A stretch of 57,498 nt of DNA from Leclercia adecarboxylata (GCA_002360945.1 DERO01000018.1:1-57498), one strand, 5' to 3'. Positions 27,509-40,089 are shown, numbered from the stretch's first letter. The notes: a model not told the origin generated them from the sequence alone. Numbers and translations are program-made.

Positions 27509-28485
27509 ACGCTCCGGGTATTTTTTGTGAGAAGAGACCGCACCCCTTCAAGATGCAAGCTCAGCGAACGCCCCATCACCACCACAACCAGCAGCGCCCC
27601 TGACAGCGCGCTCGACACCTGATTGGGGATGCCAACCATCTGTAACCCCTGTTGCAGATACCCCACCAGCAACGCCGCCAGCGCAGTACCCAGTACCGAA
27701 CCTGAACCACCGTAGATATTCGCCCCGCCGAGCACCGCCGCGGTTAGCGCAGGCATCAGCAGGTCGCGCCCTAAATCCGATCGCGCCGAGCCGAAATAGG
27801 AGACCATCACCAGGGCGGCAATCGCCGAGGCCACGCCCACCAGGCCATACAGCGCATAGGGCATACCGTTCACCGACAGCGCCGCATAGCGCGCCGCACG
27901 CGGGTTTTGCCCGATCAGAAACAGGTGGCGGCCAAAGCGCCCGCGATGGACGATCAGCCAGAAGAAGAAGGTAATGAACGCGAACAGCACCAGCGGGATC
28001 GGCAGGCCGATAACCGTGAGGTTGGCAAAGGCGGTGAAGCTCTCCGGGAAGCCGCCAATGCCTTCGTAGCCGGTGGCCCCGGCCATCCCCGAGAGTAGCA
28101 GCGCCCCGCCGCCGTACAGATACAGCGTGCCGAGGGTGATCACTAGCGGGCTGATCCCGGTGTAGTGGATCAGCGCCGCATTCAACAGGCCGCACAGCAG
28201 CCCGAGCAGCAGGGTGAGCGGGACCGCCGCCACCATCGGCACGCCGGACTGCATCATCACCCCCAGCGCGATGGCGCACAGGCCGATGGTCGAGCCGAGC
28301 GAGATGTCGATCCCACCGCTGATAATCACTAACGTCAGCGGTAGGGCCACGATGCCGATGCAGATAAAATCGCTGGTGCTGAACAGCAGCATGTTGATGT
28401 CGAGCATCCGCGGATTGAGGGTGCCAAACAGCAGGATCTCCAGCACCAGTAACAGCAGCAGCGCCCACTCCCAGTTAAGCTTCAT
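27505..28485 (-). CDS. lsrD: AI-2 ABC importer permease LsrD
   Basis: Inner-membrane permease of the RbsC-like family, with about ten hydrophobic helices over 326 residues. Conserved permease segments are [20 protein letters not shown] near the N-terminus and [20 protein letters not shown] in the ATPase-contact half. It pairs with LsrC as the channel. Its ATG directly follows the lsrC stop (TAAATG) and its stop overlaps lsrB, so translation is coupled along the operon. Confidence 0.95.
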   Translation of the reverse strand: MKLNWEWALLLLLVLEILLFGTLNPRMLDINMLLFSTSDFICIGIVALPLTLVIISGGIDISLGSTIGLCAIALGVMMQSGVPMVAAVPLTLLLGLLCGLLNAALIHYTGISPLVITLGTLYLYGGGALLLSGMAGATGYEGIGGFPESFTAFANLTVIGLPIPLVLFAFITFFFWLIVHRGRFGRHLFLIGQNPRAARYAALSVNGMPYALYGLVGVASAIAALVMVSYFGSARSDLGRDLLMPALTAAVLGGANIYGGSGSVLGTALAALLVGYLQQGLQMVGIPNQVSSALSGALLVVVVMGRSLSLHLEGVRSLLTKNTRSV

Positions 28486-29517
28486 TTACGCCACCTCTTT
28501 GTTGCGTTTGCGAAACGGGGTGACGTGCTTCCCCCCTTTGTTGCCCGGCTGGAAGCGGCTGTACTTCAGCGCCCGCTGATGACGCGTCAGCGCCTGGCGC
28601 AGACGCCCGTCGAGCACCAGCACCCCCAGCAGCACCAGGCCAGCGATAAAGTCGTTCCACCAGGCCGGGAGACGGAACAGCACCAGCACGGTGTCGATCT
28701 GGGTCAGGAAGAAAGCCCCCAGCAGCGCGCCGATTAAAGTCCCGGTGCCGCCGAGCAGGGAGATGCCCCCCAGCACGCAGGCGGCGATGGCTTTCATCTC
28801 CAGCCCGCTGCCGGTCTGGTTCGGCACGAAGCCGATCTGCGCGGCAAAGACGATCCCGGCGCAGGCCGCCAGCACGCCGTTCAGGGTGAAGGCCGCCATC
28901 CGGGTGCGGTTAACCGCCACGCCCAGCTGGCGGGCGGCGGCGAGGTTATCCCCGACGGCGTAAAAATCCCGGCCAAAGGCGGTGCGCGACAGGGTCCATG
29001 CCCCGAGGGCGGCGATAACCAGCACCACCATCCCCAGCGGTGAGATGCCGAGCGCCACCGGCTCCGAAAGCGCTTTCAGGCTTACCGGCAGACCTTCAAT
29101 CCACTTGCCGTCGGTCCAGAGCAGCATCGCCCCGCGATACAGCCCCAGCGTGCCGAGGGTGGCGACAATCGCCGGAATGCGCAGCCCCACCACCAGCAGG
29201 CCGTTGAAGGCCCCCGCCAGCGCCCCGATGGCCAGCGCAAACAGGATCGCCACCGGCAGGCCGTAGCCGTTGTTCAGGGCCACGCCCACGGCGATGGCGC
29301 AGAGCCCGACAATCGAGCCGACCGACACGTCGATATTGCGGGTCAGCATCACCAGCCCGGCGCCGAGCGCAAGCAGGATCAGGATTTGCGAACTGGCAAA
29401 GATCATCCCCAGGGTCTGCAAACTGAGGTAGGCCGGGTTGAGCGCCACCAGCACCACAAACAGGGCGAGGATCGCCAGCAGCGCGCTGAGCTCGCGGTTT
29501 TTCAGCAGTGTTTTCAT
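28486..29517 (-). CDS. lsrC: AI-2 ABC importer permease LsrC
   Basis: 343-residue RbsC-type permease. Typical segments are [39 protein letters not shown] and [20 protein letters not shown]. It forms the membrane channel with LsrD. The C-terminus carries an unusual basic cytoplasmic tail ([34 protein letters not shown]). The start overlaps the lsrA stop by four bases. Confidence 0.95.
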   Translation of the reverse strand: MKTLLKNRELSALLAILALFVVLVALNPAYLSLQTLGMIFASSQILILLALGAGLVMLTRNIDVSVGSIVGLCAIAVGVALNNGYGLPVAILFALAIGALAGAFNGLLVVGLRIPAIVATLGTLGLYRGAMLLWTDGKWIEGLPVSLKALSEPVALGISPLGMVVLVIAALGAWTLSRTAFGRDFYAVGDNLAAARQLGVAVNRTRMAAFTLNGVLAACAGIVFAAQIGFVPNQTGSGLEMKAIAACVLGGISLLGGTGTLIGALLGAFFLTQIDTVLVLFRLPAWWNDFIAGLVLLGVLVLDGRLRQALTRHQRALKYSRFQPGNKGGKHVTPFRKRNKEVA

Positions 29518-31001
29518 GCCTGTCCTCCGAAGGCCAGGGCCATCATCCGATCCAGACTGACGGCGTGGCGCGGCAGTTCCCCGCTGAGCACCCCCTGATG
29601 CATCACCAGTACCCGATCTGCGAGACCCGGGAATTCGTCCATGTCGCTGGAGATCATCAGCACCGCCACGTTTTGCGCCGCCACGCTTTTGATCAACTGA
29701 TAGATATCGGCGCGGGCCGAGACGTCCACCCCGCGGGTCGGTTCATCGACGATGAGCAGCAGCGGATTGGCCTCCAGGCAGCGGGCCAGCAGCACCTTCT
29801 GCTGGTTGCCCCCCGACAGGGTGCGCACGGTCTGATCGGCACTATTGAGTTTGATCCCCAGCGCCCGGTGATAACGTTCCACCACCGCCGCCTCGCGCTT
29901 GCGCTGCTGCCAGAGCGACGGCTCATTCAGCGCCACCGTGTTCCAACGGACCGGCGCATCAAGGAACAGGCCGGACACCTGCCTGTCCTCCGGGAGATAG
30001 ACCAGCCCTTTCTCCAGCCGGGCGCTGACCGGATCGTTGTCGATCTGCTGATTTTCGAGCCAGATCCTGCCGCCACGCGGCGGGCGCAGGCCGTACAGCG
30101 TTTCGGCAAATTCGGTGCGCCCGGATCCCACCAGCCCGGCCAGGCCGACGATCTCCCCGGCGTAGATCTCGAGGCTCAGATCGATAAACCCCTCCCCGGT
30201 CAGCGTCTCCACCCGCAGCACCGGAAAATCCTGAGCCTGGGTACGGCGATTGCCCGGCAGGGCCAGCCACAGTTTTTGCGTGTCGCTCAACGCCTGCTCG
30301 CGGCCGATCGGGGTCATCGCGGCGATCAGCGCGTTATCATCAAACTGCGCGGTTTCGCCGCTGAGGACGATGGCCCCGTCGCGCATCACCGAGACGTGGC
30401 TGGCGAGCTGGCGGATTTCGGGCAACTTGTGGGAGATAAAGACGATGCCGACCCCCGTGGCCTGTAAGGCACGGATCTGGCGGAACAGACGTTCGGTTTC
30501 GCCGGGCGTCAGCGAGGCGGTGGGCTCATCGAGGATCAGGATCTTCGCCTCGCGCATCAGCCCGCGCAGGATCTCCACCATCTGCTGATCCGCCACCTCC
30601 AGGGTGCTGGCGGTGGCCTCTAAATTGAGCTGGCACTGGAGCTGCTCCAGCTTATCGGCCAGACGCTGGGCGGTGGCCTGCCCGCGCGGCAGACGGAAGA
30701 GGATGTTTTCCCGCACGCTGAGATTCGGAAACAGCATCGGCTCCTGCGGCACCAGATAGATGCCGAGCTGGTGCGCCTGGCCCGGTTTCAGGCGAGCAAA
30801 AGGCTGCCCGGCGATAGAAAGTTCACCGCGGTCAGGCGTTTCAACCCCGGCGACAATCTTCATCAGGGTCGATTTTCCCGCGCCGTTGCCGCCCATCAGG
30901 GCGTGCACCTGGCCCGCCAGCAGAGTGAAATAAATGTTTTTCAGGACAGGAACGCCGGAAAACTGCTTCTGGATCCCGCGCGCCTCGATAAGTGCTGTCA
31001 T
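29514..31001 (-). CDS. lsrA: AI-2 ABC importer ATPase LsrA
   Basis: Double-cassette sugar-type ATPase that powers AI-2 import. I chose the ATG at 31001 ([20 protein letters not shown]) because GGAG lies five bases upstream; an open frame to 31049 overlaps the operator region. It has 495 residues. First cassette: Walker [10 protein letters not shown] (37-45), Walker [12 protein letters not shown]. Second cassette: degenerate loop VGSGRTE, signature LSGGNQQK, Walker [13 protein letters not shown], the usual asymmetry of this family. It is the first gene of the operon, divergent from lsrR. Confidence 0.96.
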   Translation of the reverse strand: MTALIEARGIQKQFSGVPVLKNIYFTLLAGQVHALMGGNGAGKSTLMKIVAGVETPDRGELSIAGQPFARLKPGQAHQLGIYLVPQEPMLFPNLSVRENILFRLPRGQATAQRLADKLEQLQCQLNLEATASTLEVADQQMVEILRGLMREAKILILDEPTASLTPGETERLFRQIRALQATGVGIVFISHKLPEIRQLASHVSVMRDGAIVLSGETAQFDDNALIAAMTPIGREQALSDTQKLWLALPGNRRTQAQDFPVLRVETLTGEGFIDLSLEIYAGEIVGLAGLVGSGRTEFAETLYGLRPPRGGRIWLENQQIDNDPVSARLEKGLVYLPEDRQVSGLFLDAPVRWNTVALNEPSLWQQRKREAAVVERYHRALGIKLNSADQTVRTLSGGNQQKVLLARCLEANPLLLIVDEPTRGVDVSARADIYQLIKSVAAQNVAVLMISSDMDEFPGLADRVLVMHQGVLSGELPRHAVSLDRMMALAFGGQA

Positions 31002-31014
31002 TATCGCTCCGCTA

Positions 31015-31049
31015 TTGAACAAATGATTTTTGAAATTAATAATGTTCAA
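31015..31049. promoter_or_regulatory. LsrR operator-like element 1 (lsrA side)
   Basis: Interrupted inverted repeat TTGAACA (31015-31021) and TGTTCAA (31043-31049). The GAAC-N23-GTTC core (31017-31047) is 31 bases long and shares its left half, GAACAAATGATTT, with element 2. It lies just upstream of lsrA. Confidence 0.6.
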
Positions 31050-31180
31050 AAGCGTAGACGGTGAACTATATTTACAACCGTGCAGGGATCACAGTTTTAG
31101 GGATATGATCCCGATAATGCAGAAACATTCCGGAATATCCGTTTTGCCGTGTGGCTCACACATTCAACCTGCGGCAGAGC

Positions 31181-31211
31181 GAACATATGATCTAAATTTT
31201 GATAAGAGTTC
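31181..31211. promoter_or_regulatory. LsrR operator-like element 2 (lsrR side)
   Basis: GAACATATGATCT at the left end, then AT-rich sequence, ending GTTC: again GAAC-N23-GTTC over exactly 31 bases. It ends five bases before the lsrR start, where a bound repressor would block its own transcript. Confidence 0.6.
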
Positions 31212-31215
31212 AAAT

Positions 31216-32187
31216 ATGGCTGAGAAACGCGTTGCCGAAGAGGGACGATTTGCCGGACTGGCACTGACGGAAGAAGAACTGGTGGCGCGCGTGGCGTGGT
31301 GCTACTACCACGACGGCCTGACGCAGAACGATATCGGCGAGCGGCTGGGACTGCCGCGGCTCAAGATTTCGCGGCTGCTGGAGAAGGGTCGGCAGTCCGG
31401 GGTGATCCGGGTGCAGATCAACTCCCGCTACGAAGGCTGCCTGGCGCTGGAGACCGAGCTGCAACAGCGCTTCGGCCTGAAGCTGGCCCGCGTGCTGCCG
31501 GCCCTCAATACCCCGCCGATGAGCGTGCGCCTGGGGATTGGTGCCGCGCAGTCGCTCATGGGCGTGCTGGAACCCGGCCAGCTGCTGGCGGTGGGATTTG
31601 GTGAAACCACCATGAGCTGCATTCAGCACTTAAGCGGCTTTATCAGCTCCCAGCAGGTGCGGCTGGTGACGCTCTCTGGCGGCGTCGGGCCTTACATGAC
31701 CGGCATCGGCCAGCTGGACGCCGCCTGCAGCATCAGCATGATCCCTGCCCCGCTACGGGTCTCATCCGCGGAAGTGGCCGGGATCTTAAAGCGGGAATCC
31801 AGCGTGCGGGATGTGATCCTCGCCGCCACCGCCGCCGATGTGGCGGTGGTGGGGATTGGTTCGGTGAACCAGCGCCGGGACGCCACCATACTGCGCTCCG
31901 GCTATATCAGCGAGGGCGAGCAGCTGATGTTTGCCCGCAAAGGCGCGGTGGGCGACATCCTGGGGTATTTCCTCAATGCCGCGGGGGAACGGGTAGAGGA
32001 ACTGGAGATCCATCAGGAATTACTCGGCGTCACCCTCGATGAACTGGCGCAGCTGCCGGTTATCGTCGGCGTCGCCGGAGGAGAAGAGAAAGCCGATGCG
32101 ATTTATGCCGCACTGAACGGTCGCCGTATCAATGGCCTGGTGACGGAAGAGACGACAGCCCGCGCGGTGCTGGCCCTGGCAAAATAA
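31216..32187 (+). CDS. lsrR: Transcriptional repressor LsrR (SorC/DeoR type)
   Basis: Represses the lsr genes and is released by phospho-AI-2. I chose the ATG at 31216 ([20 protein letters not shown]), giving 323 residues against 317 in E. coli; the frame runs on to 31030 but covers both operators. The helix-turn-helix lies near residues 35-57 ([20 protein letters not shown]). The sugar-phosphate domain follows, with [31 protein letters not shown] and [12 protein letters not shown]. It is divergent from lsrA and followed by lsrK 33 bases later. Confidence 0.96.
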   Translation: MAEKRVAEEGRFAGLALTEEELVARVAWCYYHDGLTQNDIGERLGLPRLKISRLLEKGRQSGVIRVQINSRYEGCLALETELQQRFGLKLARVLPALNTPPMSVRLGIGAAQSLMGVLEPGQLLAVGFGETTMSCIQHLSGFISSQQVRLVTLSGGVGPYMTGIGQLDAACSISMIPAPLRVSSAEVAGILKRESSVRDVILAATAADVAVVGIGSVNQRRDATILRSGYISEGEQLMFARKGAVGDILGYFLNAAGERVEELEIHQELLGVTLDELAQLPVIVGVAGGEEKADAIYAALNGRRINGLVTEETTARAVLALAK

Positions 32188-32220
32188 GGGCTCGCCCCGT
32201 GCCTGACACGAGGCAAGCTC

Positions 32221-33801
32221 ATGAGTTACCTTTTAGCGTTAGATGCAGGGACGGGAAGCGTTCGCGCCGTGATTTTCGATTTGCAGGGCAATCAGGTCGC
32301 CGTCGGCCAGGCGGAGTGGAAACACCTGAGCGTGGAGAACGTCCCCGGCTCGATGGAGTTCGATCTCGACACCAACTGGCGGCTGGCCTGCCAGTGTATT
32401 CACCAGGCGCTGGAGCGGGCGCACCTGAGCGCGGCGGATATCCAGTCCGTCGCCTGCTGCTCGATGCGCGAAGGGATCGTCCTCTACGACCGCAACGGCG
32501 ACGCCATCTGGGCCTGTGCCAACGTCGATGCCCGCGCCAGCCGCGAAGTGGCCGAACTGAAGGAGATCCACGACTTCCGTTTTGAATCCGAAGTGTATGA
32601 CGTCTCCGGCCAGACCCTGGCCCTGAGCGCCATGCCGCGCCTGCTGTGGCTGGCGCACCATCGCCCGGATATCTATCGCAAAGCCGCCACCATCACCATG
32701 ATCAGCGACTGGCTGGCGGCGAAACTCTCCGGCGAGCTGGCGGTGGATCCTTCCAACGCGGGCACCACCGGCATGTTGGATCTGTTCAGTCGCGACTGGC
32801 GTCCGGCGCTGCTGGATATGGCCGGGCTGCGCGCCGACATTCTTTCTCCCGTGAAAGAGACCGGAACCCTGCTGGGCGCGATCACAAAAGAGGCCGCACA
32901 GCAGTCGGGCCTGCGGGAAGGCACGCCGGTAGTAATGGGCGGCGGCGACGTGCAGCTGGGCTGTCTGGGGCTGGGCGTAGTGCGCGCCGGGCAGACCGCG
33001 GTGCTGGGCGGCACCTTCTGGCAGCAGGTGGTCAACCTGCCCCAGGTGCGTACCGATCCGCAAATGAACATCCGCGTGAACCCGCACGTGATCCCCGGTA
33101 TGGCCCAGGCGGAGTCGATCAGCTTCTTTACCGGGCTGACCATGCGCTGGTTCCGCGACGCCTTCTGCGCCGAAGAGAAACTGATTGCCGAGCGGATGGG
33201 GATGGACACCTACGCCCTGATGGAGGAGATGGCCAGCCGGGTGCCGGCGGGCTCCCACGGGGTGATGCCGATCTTCTCCGATGCGATGCACTTTAAGCAG
33301 TGGTATCACGCTGCGCCGTCGTTTATTAACCTCTCCATCGACCCGGAAAAATGCAACAAAGCCACCCTGTTCCGCGCTCTGGAGGAGAATGCGGCGATTG
33401 TCTCCGCCTGCAACCTGGCGCAGATATCGCAGTTCTCTGGGGTGAATTTTGACGGTCTGGTGTTTGCCGGCGGCGGCGCGAAAGGGGCGTTGTGGAGCCA
33501 GATCTTAAGCGACGTCACTGGCCTGCCGGTGCGGGTGCCGGAGGTGAAAGAGGCCACCGCGCTGGGGTGCGCCATTGCCGCCGGAACCGGGGCCGGGCTG
33601 TATGGCGATATGGCTGCGACGGGCGAGAAGCTGGTGAAGTGGAGCCGGGAGTTCACGCCGAACCCGGCGCACCGGGAGCTGTACGACGGCATGATGCAGA
33701 AATGGCAGGCAGTGTACGCCGACCAGCTGGGGCTGGTAGACAGCGGGCTGACGACCTCGATGTGGCAGGCGCCGGGGCTGGTACGTTCTGTGGCGCCGTA
33801 A
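32221..33801 (+). CDS. lsrK: Autoinducer-2 kinase LsrK
   Basis: FGGY-family kinase that phosphorylates internalised AI-2, trapping it and producing the inducer of LsrR. It has 526 residues. Motifs are the N-terminal phosphate site [35 protein letters not shown] in the hinge and the ATP-binding end [20 protein letters not shown] with [15 protein letters not shown]. It starts 33 bases after lsrR and is probably cotranscribed with it. A REP unit follows the stop. Confidence 0.96.
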   Translation: MSYLLALDAGTGSVRAVIFDLQGNQVAVGQAEWKHLSVENVPGSMEFDLDTNWRLACQCIHQALERAHLSAADIQSVACCSMREGIVLYDRNGDAIWACANVDARASREVAELKEIHDFRFESEVYDVSGQTLALSAMPRLLWLAHHRPDIYRKAATITMISDWLAAKLSGELAVDPSNAGTTGMLDLFSRDWRPALLDMAGLRADILSPVKETGTLLGAITKEAAQQSGLREGTPVVMGGGDVQLGCLGLGVVRAGQTAVLGGTFWQQVVNLPQVRTDPQMNIRVNPHVIPGMAQAESISFFTGLTMRWFRDAFCAEEKLIAERMGMDTYALMEEMASRVPAGSHGVMPIFSDAMHFKQWYHAAPSFINLSIDPEKCNKATLFRALEENAAIVSACNLAQISQFSGVNFDGLVFAGGGAKGALWSQILSDVTGLPVRVPEVKEATALGCAIAAGTGAGLYGDMAATGEKLVKWSREFTPNPAHRELYDGMMQKWQAVYADQLGLVDSGLTTSMWQAPGLVRSVAP

Positions 33802-33807
33802 AACAAA

Positions 33808-33842
33808 ACGCCGGATGGCGCTGCGCTTATCCGGCCTACTCA
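33808..33842. repeat. Single REP unit after lsrK
   Basis: cgccggatggcgctgcgctt followed by atccggcctact, the classic REP palindrome, at the right border of the lsr locus. Confidence 0.9.
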
Positions 33843-33932
33843 CACTTGATTCCGGAACACAGTCGTAAAAAGGCTTAAATGCGAAGCCCTTAATCGCTGC
33901 TAAAAATGTTCGGTGCGGTTGGCAACCAAATG

Positions 33933-34460
33933 TTAACGAAAAAACCAACGATCAAGGCTTTCACCTAGACGGTCATTCAGGTCATCGAAATAACGTTCAT
34001 AATTACTTTTCAACACGCTACCATCCGTGCCCTGAACATAAATACCGCCAAAGCTATGAATATAGAATGTCAGAGTGCCATCATGTGAACGGAACACATT
34101 AGTTTGTAAGTTTTTATCTACGCAACGATAGTTATTACCAATACGATTAAAGCAATAATAGGCATCAACCCATGGGCTATTGATATTTTTAAAACCACCC
34201 ACGGCTTCCATTATGGTTATATGATCAAAATCATTTATCGAAATATTATAACGTTGTTGCAGTAGGGGTAAACTATTATTAAACCAGTTAATTTTATCCC
34301 TATCGGTTAATGGGAGATGATCAACTGCAATCACATAATTATTTGTGGATATATTTTCTACAAATAAAATAGCAACTTTTTTTAAGGACCAGGCGTTATA
34401 CAATGCAAACATTAAAAATAGAATTGCAAGCGACTTTCTAAGCATCATTATAAATGTCAT
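33933..34460 (-). CDS. DUF943-like protein with one N-terminal membrane helix
   Basis: 175 residues from the ATG at 34460 (MTFIMMLRKSLAILFLMFAL), the best start by ribosome-site spacing (GGGG at -12); the frame continues 26 codons upstream. One membrane anchor is followed by a periplasmic domain with VIAVDHLPLTDRDKINWFNN, LQQRYNISIND, CFNRIGNNYRCVDKN and SFGGIYVQGTDGS. The PLTDRDKI-W pattern and layout resemble the enterobacterial DUF943 family, whose function I do not know. The DNA is strongly AT-rich between lsrK and fadH, pointing to acquisition. Confidence 0.6.
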   Translation of the reverse strand: MTFIMMLRKSLAILFLMFALYNAWSLKKVAILFVENISTNNYVIAVDHLPLTDRDKINWFNNSLPLLQQRYNISINDFDHITIMEAVGGFKNINSPWVDAYYCFNRIGNNYRCVDKNLQTNVFRSHDGTLTFYIHSFGGIYVQGTDGSVLKSNYERYFDDLNDRLGESLDRWFFR

Positions 34461-34485
34461 CAGTATTCCCCGACTTGCGCGTGAG

Positions 34486-34677
34486 TTAAAAAAAGTCATA
34501 GCGAATAAGTCGAGAGGGTTCCATATTTGCTGAAACATCTTTCAGACCGAGTGACAGCAGGTCATGCTCGTCCATATCGCCATACTGTATGTCGTCAGCT
34601 GAAGTATTATTGAAACTCGCAACTGTTTCAGAAAAGGTACAAGGATGATTCATTGATGAAAATGAGCGATCAATCAT
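34486..34677 (-). CDS. Small acidic hypothetical protein upstream of the DUF943-like gene
   Basis: 63 residues, MIDRSFSSMNHPCTFSETVA..., with the acidic middle DDIQYGDMDEHDLLSLGLKD and no membrane segment. GGAG lies nine bases before the ATG. It ends 25 bases before the DUF943-like gene on the same strand and is likely its operon partner. I do not recognise it. Confidence 0.5.
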   Translation of the reverse strand: MIDRSFSSMNHPCTFSETVASFNNTSADDIQYGDMDEHDLLSLGLKDVSANMEPSRLIRYDFF

Positions 34678-34879
34678 TTACATTTACTCCATGTATAACA
34701 ATAGCTTACCCTGTTAACCATACTAAAAGTGTCACATTATTATTTTTAAATAAATCATTTTTTCGATTGACGCTGTTTACGAGGTAAATTGATTCGCTGA
34801 TGAGCAAATGAGATCTTTGAATCCCGTCACAATCATTCAATCCCGCTTTTACCTTTCTCCTGCCGCTGGCTAAATTAGT

Positions 34880-36945
<2,066 letters not shown>

Positions 36946-36947
36946 CG

Positions 36948-37072
36948 GCATTGCCGGGTGGCGCTTCGCTTGCACGGCCTACATTGTGTGCGGTCTGATG
37001 CCCGGTGGCGCTGCGCTTACCGGGCCTACAAAACCGTAGGCCGGTGCAAGCGCAGCGCCGCCCGGCAAAACA
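36948..37072. repeat. REP/BIME cluster between fadH and rlmG
   Basis: Three REP-type units: cattgccgggtggcgcttcg, gatgcccggtggcgctgcgc with ttaccgggcctac, and gtaggccggtgcaagcgcag with cgccgcccggcaaaac. They fill the space between two convergent genes. Confidence 0.9.
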
Positions 37073-37075
37073 ATC

Positions 37076-38212
37076 TTAACGACGGCGGCCCGTCTTAACC
37101 GCCTTCAACACCACGAACTTGTTGTTGGTGGCCACGGTAGTGCAGTTGCCGAAAATCTTCTTCAGCTTGTGGAAGTAGTCTAGGTGGCGGTTCGCCACGA
37201 TGTACAGCTCACCGTTAATTTTCAGGCAACGCCGCGCGTGGTGGAACATCTCCCAGGCGACGTTATCCGTCAGGGCATGCTTCTGGTGGAACGGCGGGTT
37301 GCACAGCACCGCGTTAAAGCGGAACGGCTCCACGCCCGACAGCGCGTTGTTGATCATAAACTCGCAGCGATCCAGCGCTTCCGGCATGTTGGTTTCCACG
37401 TTCAGACGGCTGGACGCCACCGCCATTGGCGATTCGTCGCTGAAGACCACGCTGGCCTCCGGGTTCTTTGCCAGCAGCGTCAGACCGATCACCCCGTTAC
37501 CGCAGCCGAGATCGACAATCTCCCCTTCCAGGTTCTCCGGCAGATGTTCAATAAAGAAGCGCGCGCCGATATCCAGCCCGGTACGTGAAAAGACGTTGGC
37601 GTGGTTATGGATGGTCCAGTCGGTGCCTTCCAGCTTCCAGCTCAGGGTCTCTGGCGCGTCGGCCAGCTCTGGTGCTGTGAAAGTACAGTTGATCAGGCGC
37701 GCTTTTTTCCACGCCAGGGTGGTGGTGGTTGGCCCCAGCACTTTCTCGAACAGTTCCAGCGTGGAGGTGTGAATATCACGCGCCTTGGCACCGGCGATAA
37801 TGCGGGTCTCTGGCGTCACGACTTTACGCAGCGCGCGCAGCTGCTGCTCCAGCAAGGCCATGGTTTTCGGGATCTTAATCAGCACCACGCCCGGCGCCTG
37901 CGGATACTCTGCGGTGCTGTCGAGGAACTTCACGCTGCCTTCATCGAGCTCGTTGTGGCGCAGGTTCTCGCGCGTCGCCAGCTCGCTCAGATAGGAATCA
38001 CCGATGCTGTACGGCGTATGTTCGACCAGCGCACAACCCAATGCGCCGAAAGCATCATTCAGGATCAGAACCGGGCCGCTAATTTCTGTCTCATCCAACT
38101 GTTGCAGCAGATATTCATCCGCCGCTTCCCACGCCTGAAGCGGGTTAACGTCGTCCGTTTCCGGGAAACGTTTTAAGTCGAGTGAACGGAAACCGTTGTC
38201 TAAGTGGCTCAT
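37076..38212 (-). CDS. rlmG: 23S rRNA m2G1835 methyltransferase RlmG
   Basis: SAM-dependent enzyme that methylates N2 of G1835 in 23S rRNA. It has 378 residues, as E. coli RlmG (YgjO). The C-terminal methyltransferase domain shows the SAM site [20 protein letters not shown] and the catalytic motif NPPFH in [16 protein letters not shown]; the N-terminal half is the degenerate duplicate domain seen in the RsmC/RlmG family. It is a single gene, divergent from ygjP. Confidence 0.96.
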   Translation of the reverse strand: MSHLDNGFRSLDLKRFPETDDVNPLQAWEAADEYLLQQLDETEISGPVLILNDAFGALGCALVEHTPYSIGDSYLSELATRENLRHNELDEGSVKFLDSTAEYPQAPGVVLIKIPKTMALLEQQLRALRKVVTPETRIIAGAKARDIHTSTLELFEKVLGPTTTTLAWKKARLINCTFTAPELADAPETLSWKLEGTDWTIHNHANVFSRTGLDIGARFFIEHLPENLEGEIVDLGCGNGVIGLTLLAKNPEASVVFSDESPMAVASSRLNVETNMPEALDRCEFMINNALSGVEPFRFNAVLCNPPFHQKHALTDNVAWEMFHHARRCLKINGELYIVANRHLDYFHKLKKIFGNCTTVATNNKFVVLKAVKTGRRR

Positions 38213-38297
38213 CGGCCCTCCTGAATGGTAAAATTTCGGCGTTATCCCTGAAAAGGGTGCGTGAGTATACCCGTTTTCAAATTATTTTGGGGTTTTG

Positions 38298-38801
38298 ATG
38301 AACCAGCTGACTTATCTCCAGGGCTACCCGGAGCATCTGCTTTCCCAGGTCCGCACGTTAATTGCCGAGCAAAAACTGGGGGCGGTGCTGGAAAAACGCT
38401 ACCCGGGGACCCACGATTTCGCCACCGATAAAGCCCTCTGGCAGTATACGCAGGATCTGAAAAACCGATATCTGAAGAGCGCGCCGCCCATCAATAAGGT
38501 GATGTACGACAACAAGATCCACGTGCTGAAGAACGCCCTGGGCCTGCACACCGCCATCTCCCGCGTGCAGGGCGGCAAGCTGAAAGCCAAAGCTGAGATC
38601 CGCGTGGCGACCGTGTTCCGTAACGCGCCGGAGGCCTTCCTGCGGATGATCGTCGTACACGAGCTGGCGCACCTGAAAGAGAAAGAGCACGACAAGGCCT
38701 TCTACTCCCTGTGCTGCCATATGGAGCCGCAGTATCATCAGCTGGAGTTTGATACCCGGCTATGGCTTACGCATTTATCGTTAAATAGTAATGCGGAATA
38801 G
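38298..38801 (+). CDS. ygjP: YgjP, UTP pyrophosphatase / M48-like metal-dependent hydrolase
   Basis: 167 residues from the ATG at 38298, the E. coli length; a TTG one codon earlier is not needed. The zinc motif HELAH with a downstream KEKEHD matches the YgjP/SprT-like metallohydrolase fold. E. coli YgjP has been reported to hydrolyse UTP, which I take from memory. Cytoplasmic, with no signal or membrane segment. Confidence 0.93.
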   Translation: MNQLTYLQGYPEHLLSQVRTLIAEQKLGAVLEKRYPGTHDFATDKALWQYTQDLKNRYLKSAPPINKVMYDNKIHVLKNALGLHTAISRVQGGKLKAKAEIRVATVFRNAPEAFLRMIVVHELAHLKEKEHDKAFYSLCCHMEPQYHQLEFDTRLWLTHLSLNSNAE

Positions 38802-38871
38802 CGCACGCGAATTGTCATGATGACGTGCTACAGTGGCTAAAGGTTCCCCGCTATGGAGTACGTAAACGTTT

Positions 38872-39870
38872 ATGATACGTTTCGCAGTCATTGGGACGAA
38901 CTGGATCACGCGCCAGTTCGTCGATGCCGCCCATGAGACCGGCAAATATAAACTCACCGCAGTCTATTCCCGCAGCCTTGAACAGGCTCAGACCTTTGCT
39001 AACGACTATCTTGTCGAGCATCTGTTTACCTCTCTGGAGGCGATGGCGCAAAGCGATGCCATTGATGCGGTCTATATTGCCAGCCCGAATTCGCTGCATT
39101 TCTCGCAGACGTCGCTGTTCCTCAGCAATAAAAAACATGTGATCTGCGAGAAGCCGCTGGCCTCCAATATTGAGGAAGTGGAAGCCGCCATTGCCCTTGC
39201 GCGAGAGAACCAGGTGGTGCTGTTCGAAGCGTTCAAAACCGCCAGCCTGCCGAATTTCCTGCTGCTGCAGCAGTCCTTGCCGAAAATCGGCAAAGTTCGC
39301 AAAGCCTTTATTAACTACTGCCAGTACTCGTCGCGCTATCAGCGCTATCTCGACGGCGAGAACCCGAACACCTTTAATCCAGCGTTTTCTAACGGCTCGA
39401 TTATGGATATCGGCTTCTACTGTCTGGCCTCGGCGGTGGCGCTGTGGGGCGAGCCGCACCGGGTTCAGGCGACCGCCAGCCTGCTGGAGAGCGGGGTCGA
39501 TGCTCACGGCCTGGTGGTGCTGGACTATGGCGATTTCAGCGTCACGCTGCAGCACTCCAAGGTGAGCGACTCGGTGCTGCCGAGCGAGATCCAGGGCGAG
39601 AACGGTTCGCTGGTTGTCGAGAAAATCTCTGAGTGTCAGAAGCTGAGCTACGTGCCGCGCGGCGGCAAGGCGCAGGAGCTGACGCAGCCTCAGCATATCA
39701 ACACTATGCTTTATGAGGCAGAGGTGTTTGCGCGTCTGGTCGAAACCCAGGAAGTGAACCATCCGGGCCTTGCGGTAAGCCGTACCACGGCGAAGCTGCA
39801 GACCGAGATCCGTCGACAGACGGGGGTGGTATTCCCGGCGGATGGCCTGAACGCCGAAGTTACCGCGTAA
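38872..39870 (+). CDS. ygjR: Gfo/Idh/MocA-family oxidoreductase YgjR
   Basis: 332 residues. An N-terminal Rossmann fold (MIRFAVIGTNWITRQFVDAA) is followed by the family signature VICEKPLASNIEEVEAAIAL, whose EKP lysine is catalytic in this family, and a C-terminal substrate domain with SNGSIMDIGFYCLASAVALW. It is likely an NAD(P)-dependent dehydrogenase of a sugar or sugar-like compound; the substrate is not known. It is followed by a hairpin at 39891. Confidence 0.93.
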   Translation: MIRFAVIGTNWITRQFVDAAHETGKYKLTAVYSRSLEQAQTFANDYLVEHLFTSLEAMAQSDAIDAVYIASPNSLHFSQTSLFLSNKKHVICEKPLASNIEEVEAAIALARENQVVLFEAFKTASLPNFLLLQQSLPKIGKVRKAFINYCQYSSRYQRYLDGENPNTFNPAFSNGSIMDIGFYCLASAVALWGEPHRVQATASLLESGVDAHGLVVLDYGDFSVTLQHSKVSDSVLPSEIQGENGSLVVEKISECQKLSYVPRGGKAQELTQPQHINTMLYEAEVFARLVETQEVNHPGLAVSRTTAKLQTEIRRQTGVVFPADGLNAEVTA

Positions 39871-39890
39871 AGCTGTGTAATGAATTCGCG

Positions 39891-39930
39891 CAGGCCATTG
39901 ACGAAATCAATGGCCTGACATATTTTGTTA
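39891..39930 (+). terminator. Hairpin after ygjR
   Basis: A perfect 11-bp stem caggccattga (39891-39901) / tcaatggcctg (39907-39917) with a 5-base loop, then ACATATTTTGTT. The T tract is weak but the position fits termination of ygjR. Confidence 0.65.
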
Positions 39931-39935
39931 CCTGC

Positions 39936-40080
39936 AAAGGGGAGTAACTTCTTCGTCGGTGGATCGTCATTACGATGCGTTTAATACCGCATCCGGTCGC
40001 CGGGCAACGAAAAAGGAATGCGATTAACGTATTCCTTTCTTGTTGTAAGTGAGACCTTGCCGGAAGGCGAGGTCTATGCA
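39936..40080 (+). ncRNA. yybP-ykoY manganese riboswitch (alx leader, PRE / SraF)
   Basis: The conserved GGGGAGTAAC box lies at 39939-39948 and the second strand of the aptamer, GTGAGACCTTGCCGG with AAGGCGAGGTCTATGCA, at 40049-40080. Between them are further helices, including GCATCCGGTCGCCGGGC. This is the leader of E. coli alx, described as a pH-responsive element and a Mn2+ sensor. It is followed by a terminator hairpin and then the alx ribosome site, so ligand binding can act on termination or translation. Confidence 0.9.
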
Positions 40081-40089
40081 TAAAAAACG

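Noticed and set aside
27548..28468. 306-codon minus-strand frame inside lsrD
   Set aside because: A +1/-1 phase shadow of lsrD; lsrD has the RbsC-type permease motifs and coupled start.
31141..31180. Possible CRP site around gtgtggctcacacattc
   Set aside because: Half-site spacing does not fit TGTGA-N6-TCACA; not strong enough to list although lsr operons are often CRP dependent.
31030..31215. 62-codon N-terminal extension of LsrR
   Set aside because: It spans both operator-like elements, has no ribosome site, and would make LsrR far longer than its relatives.
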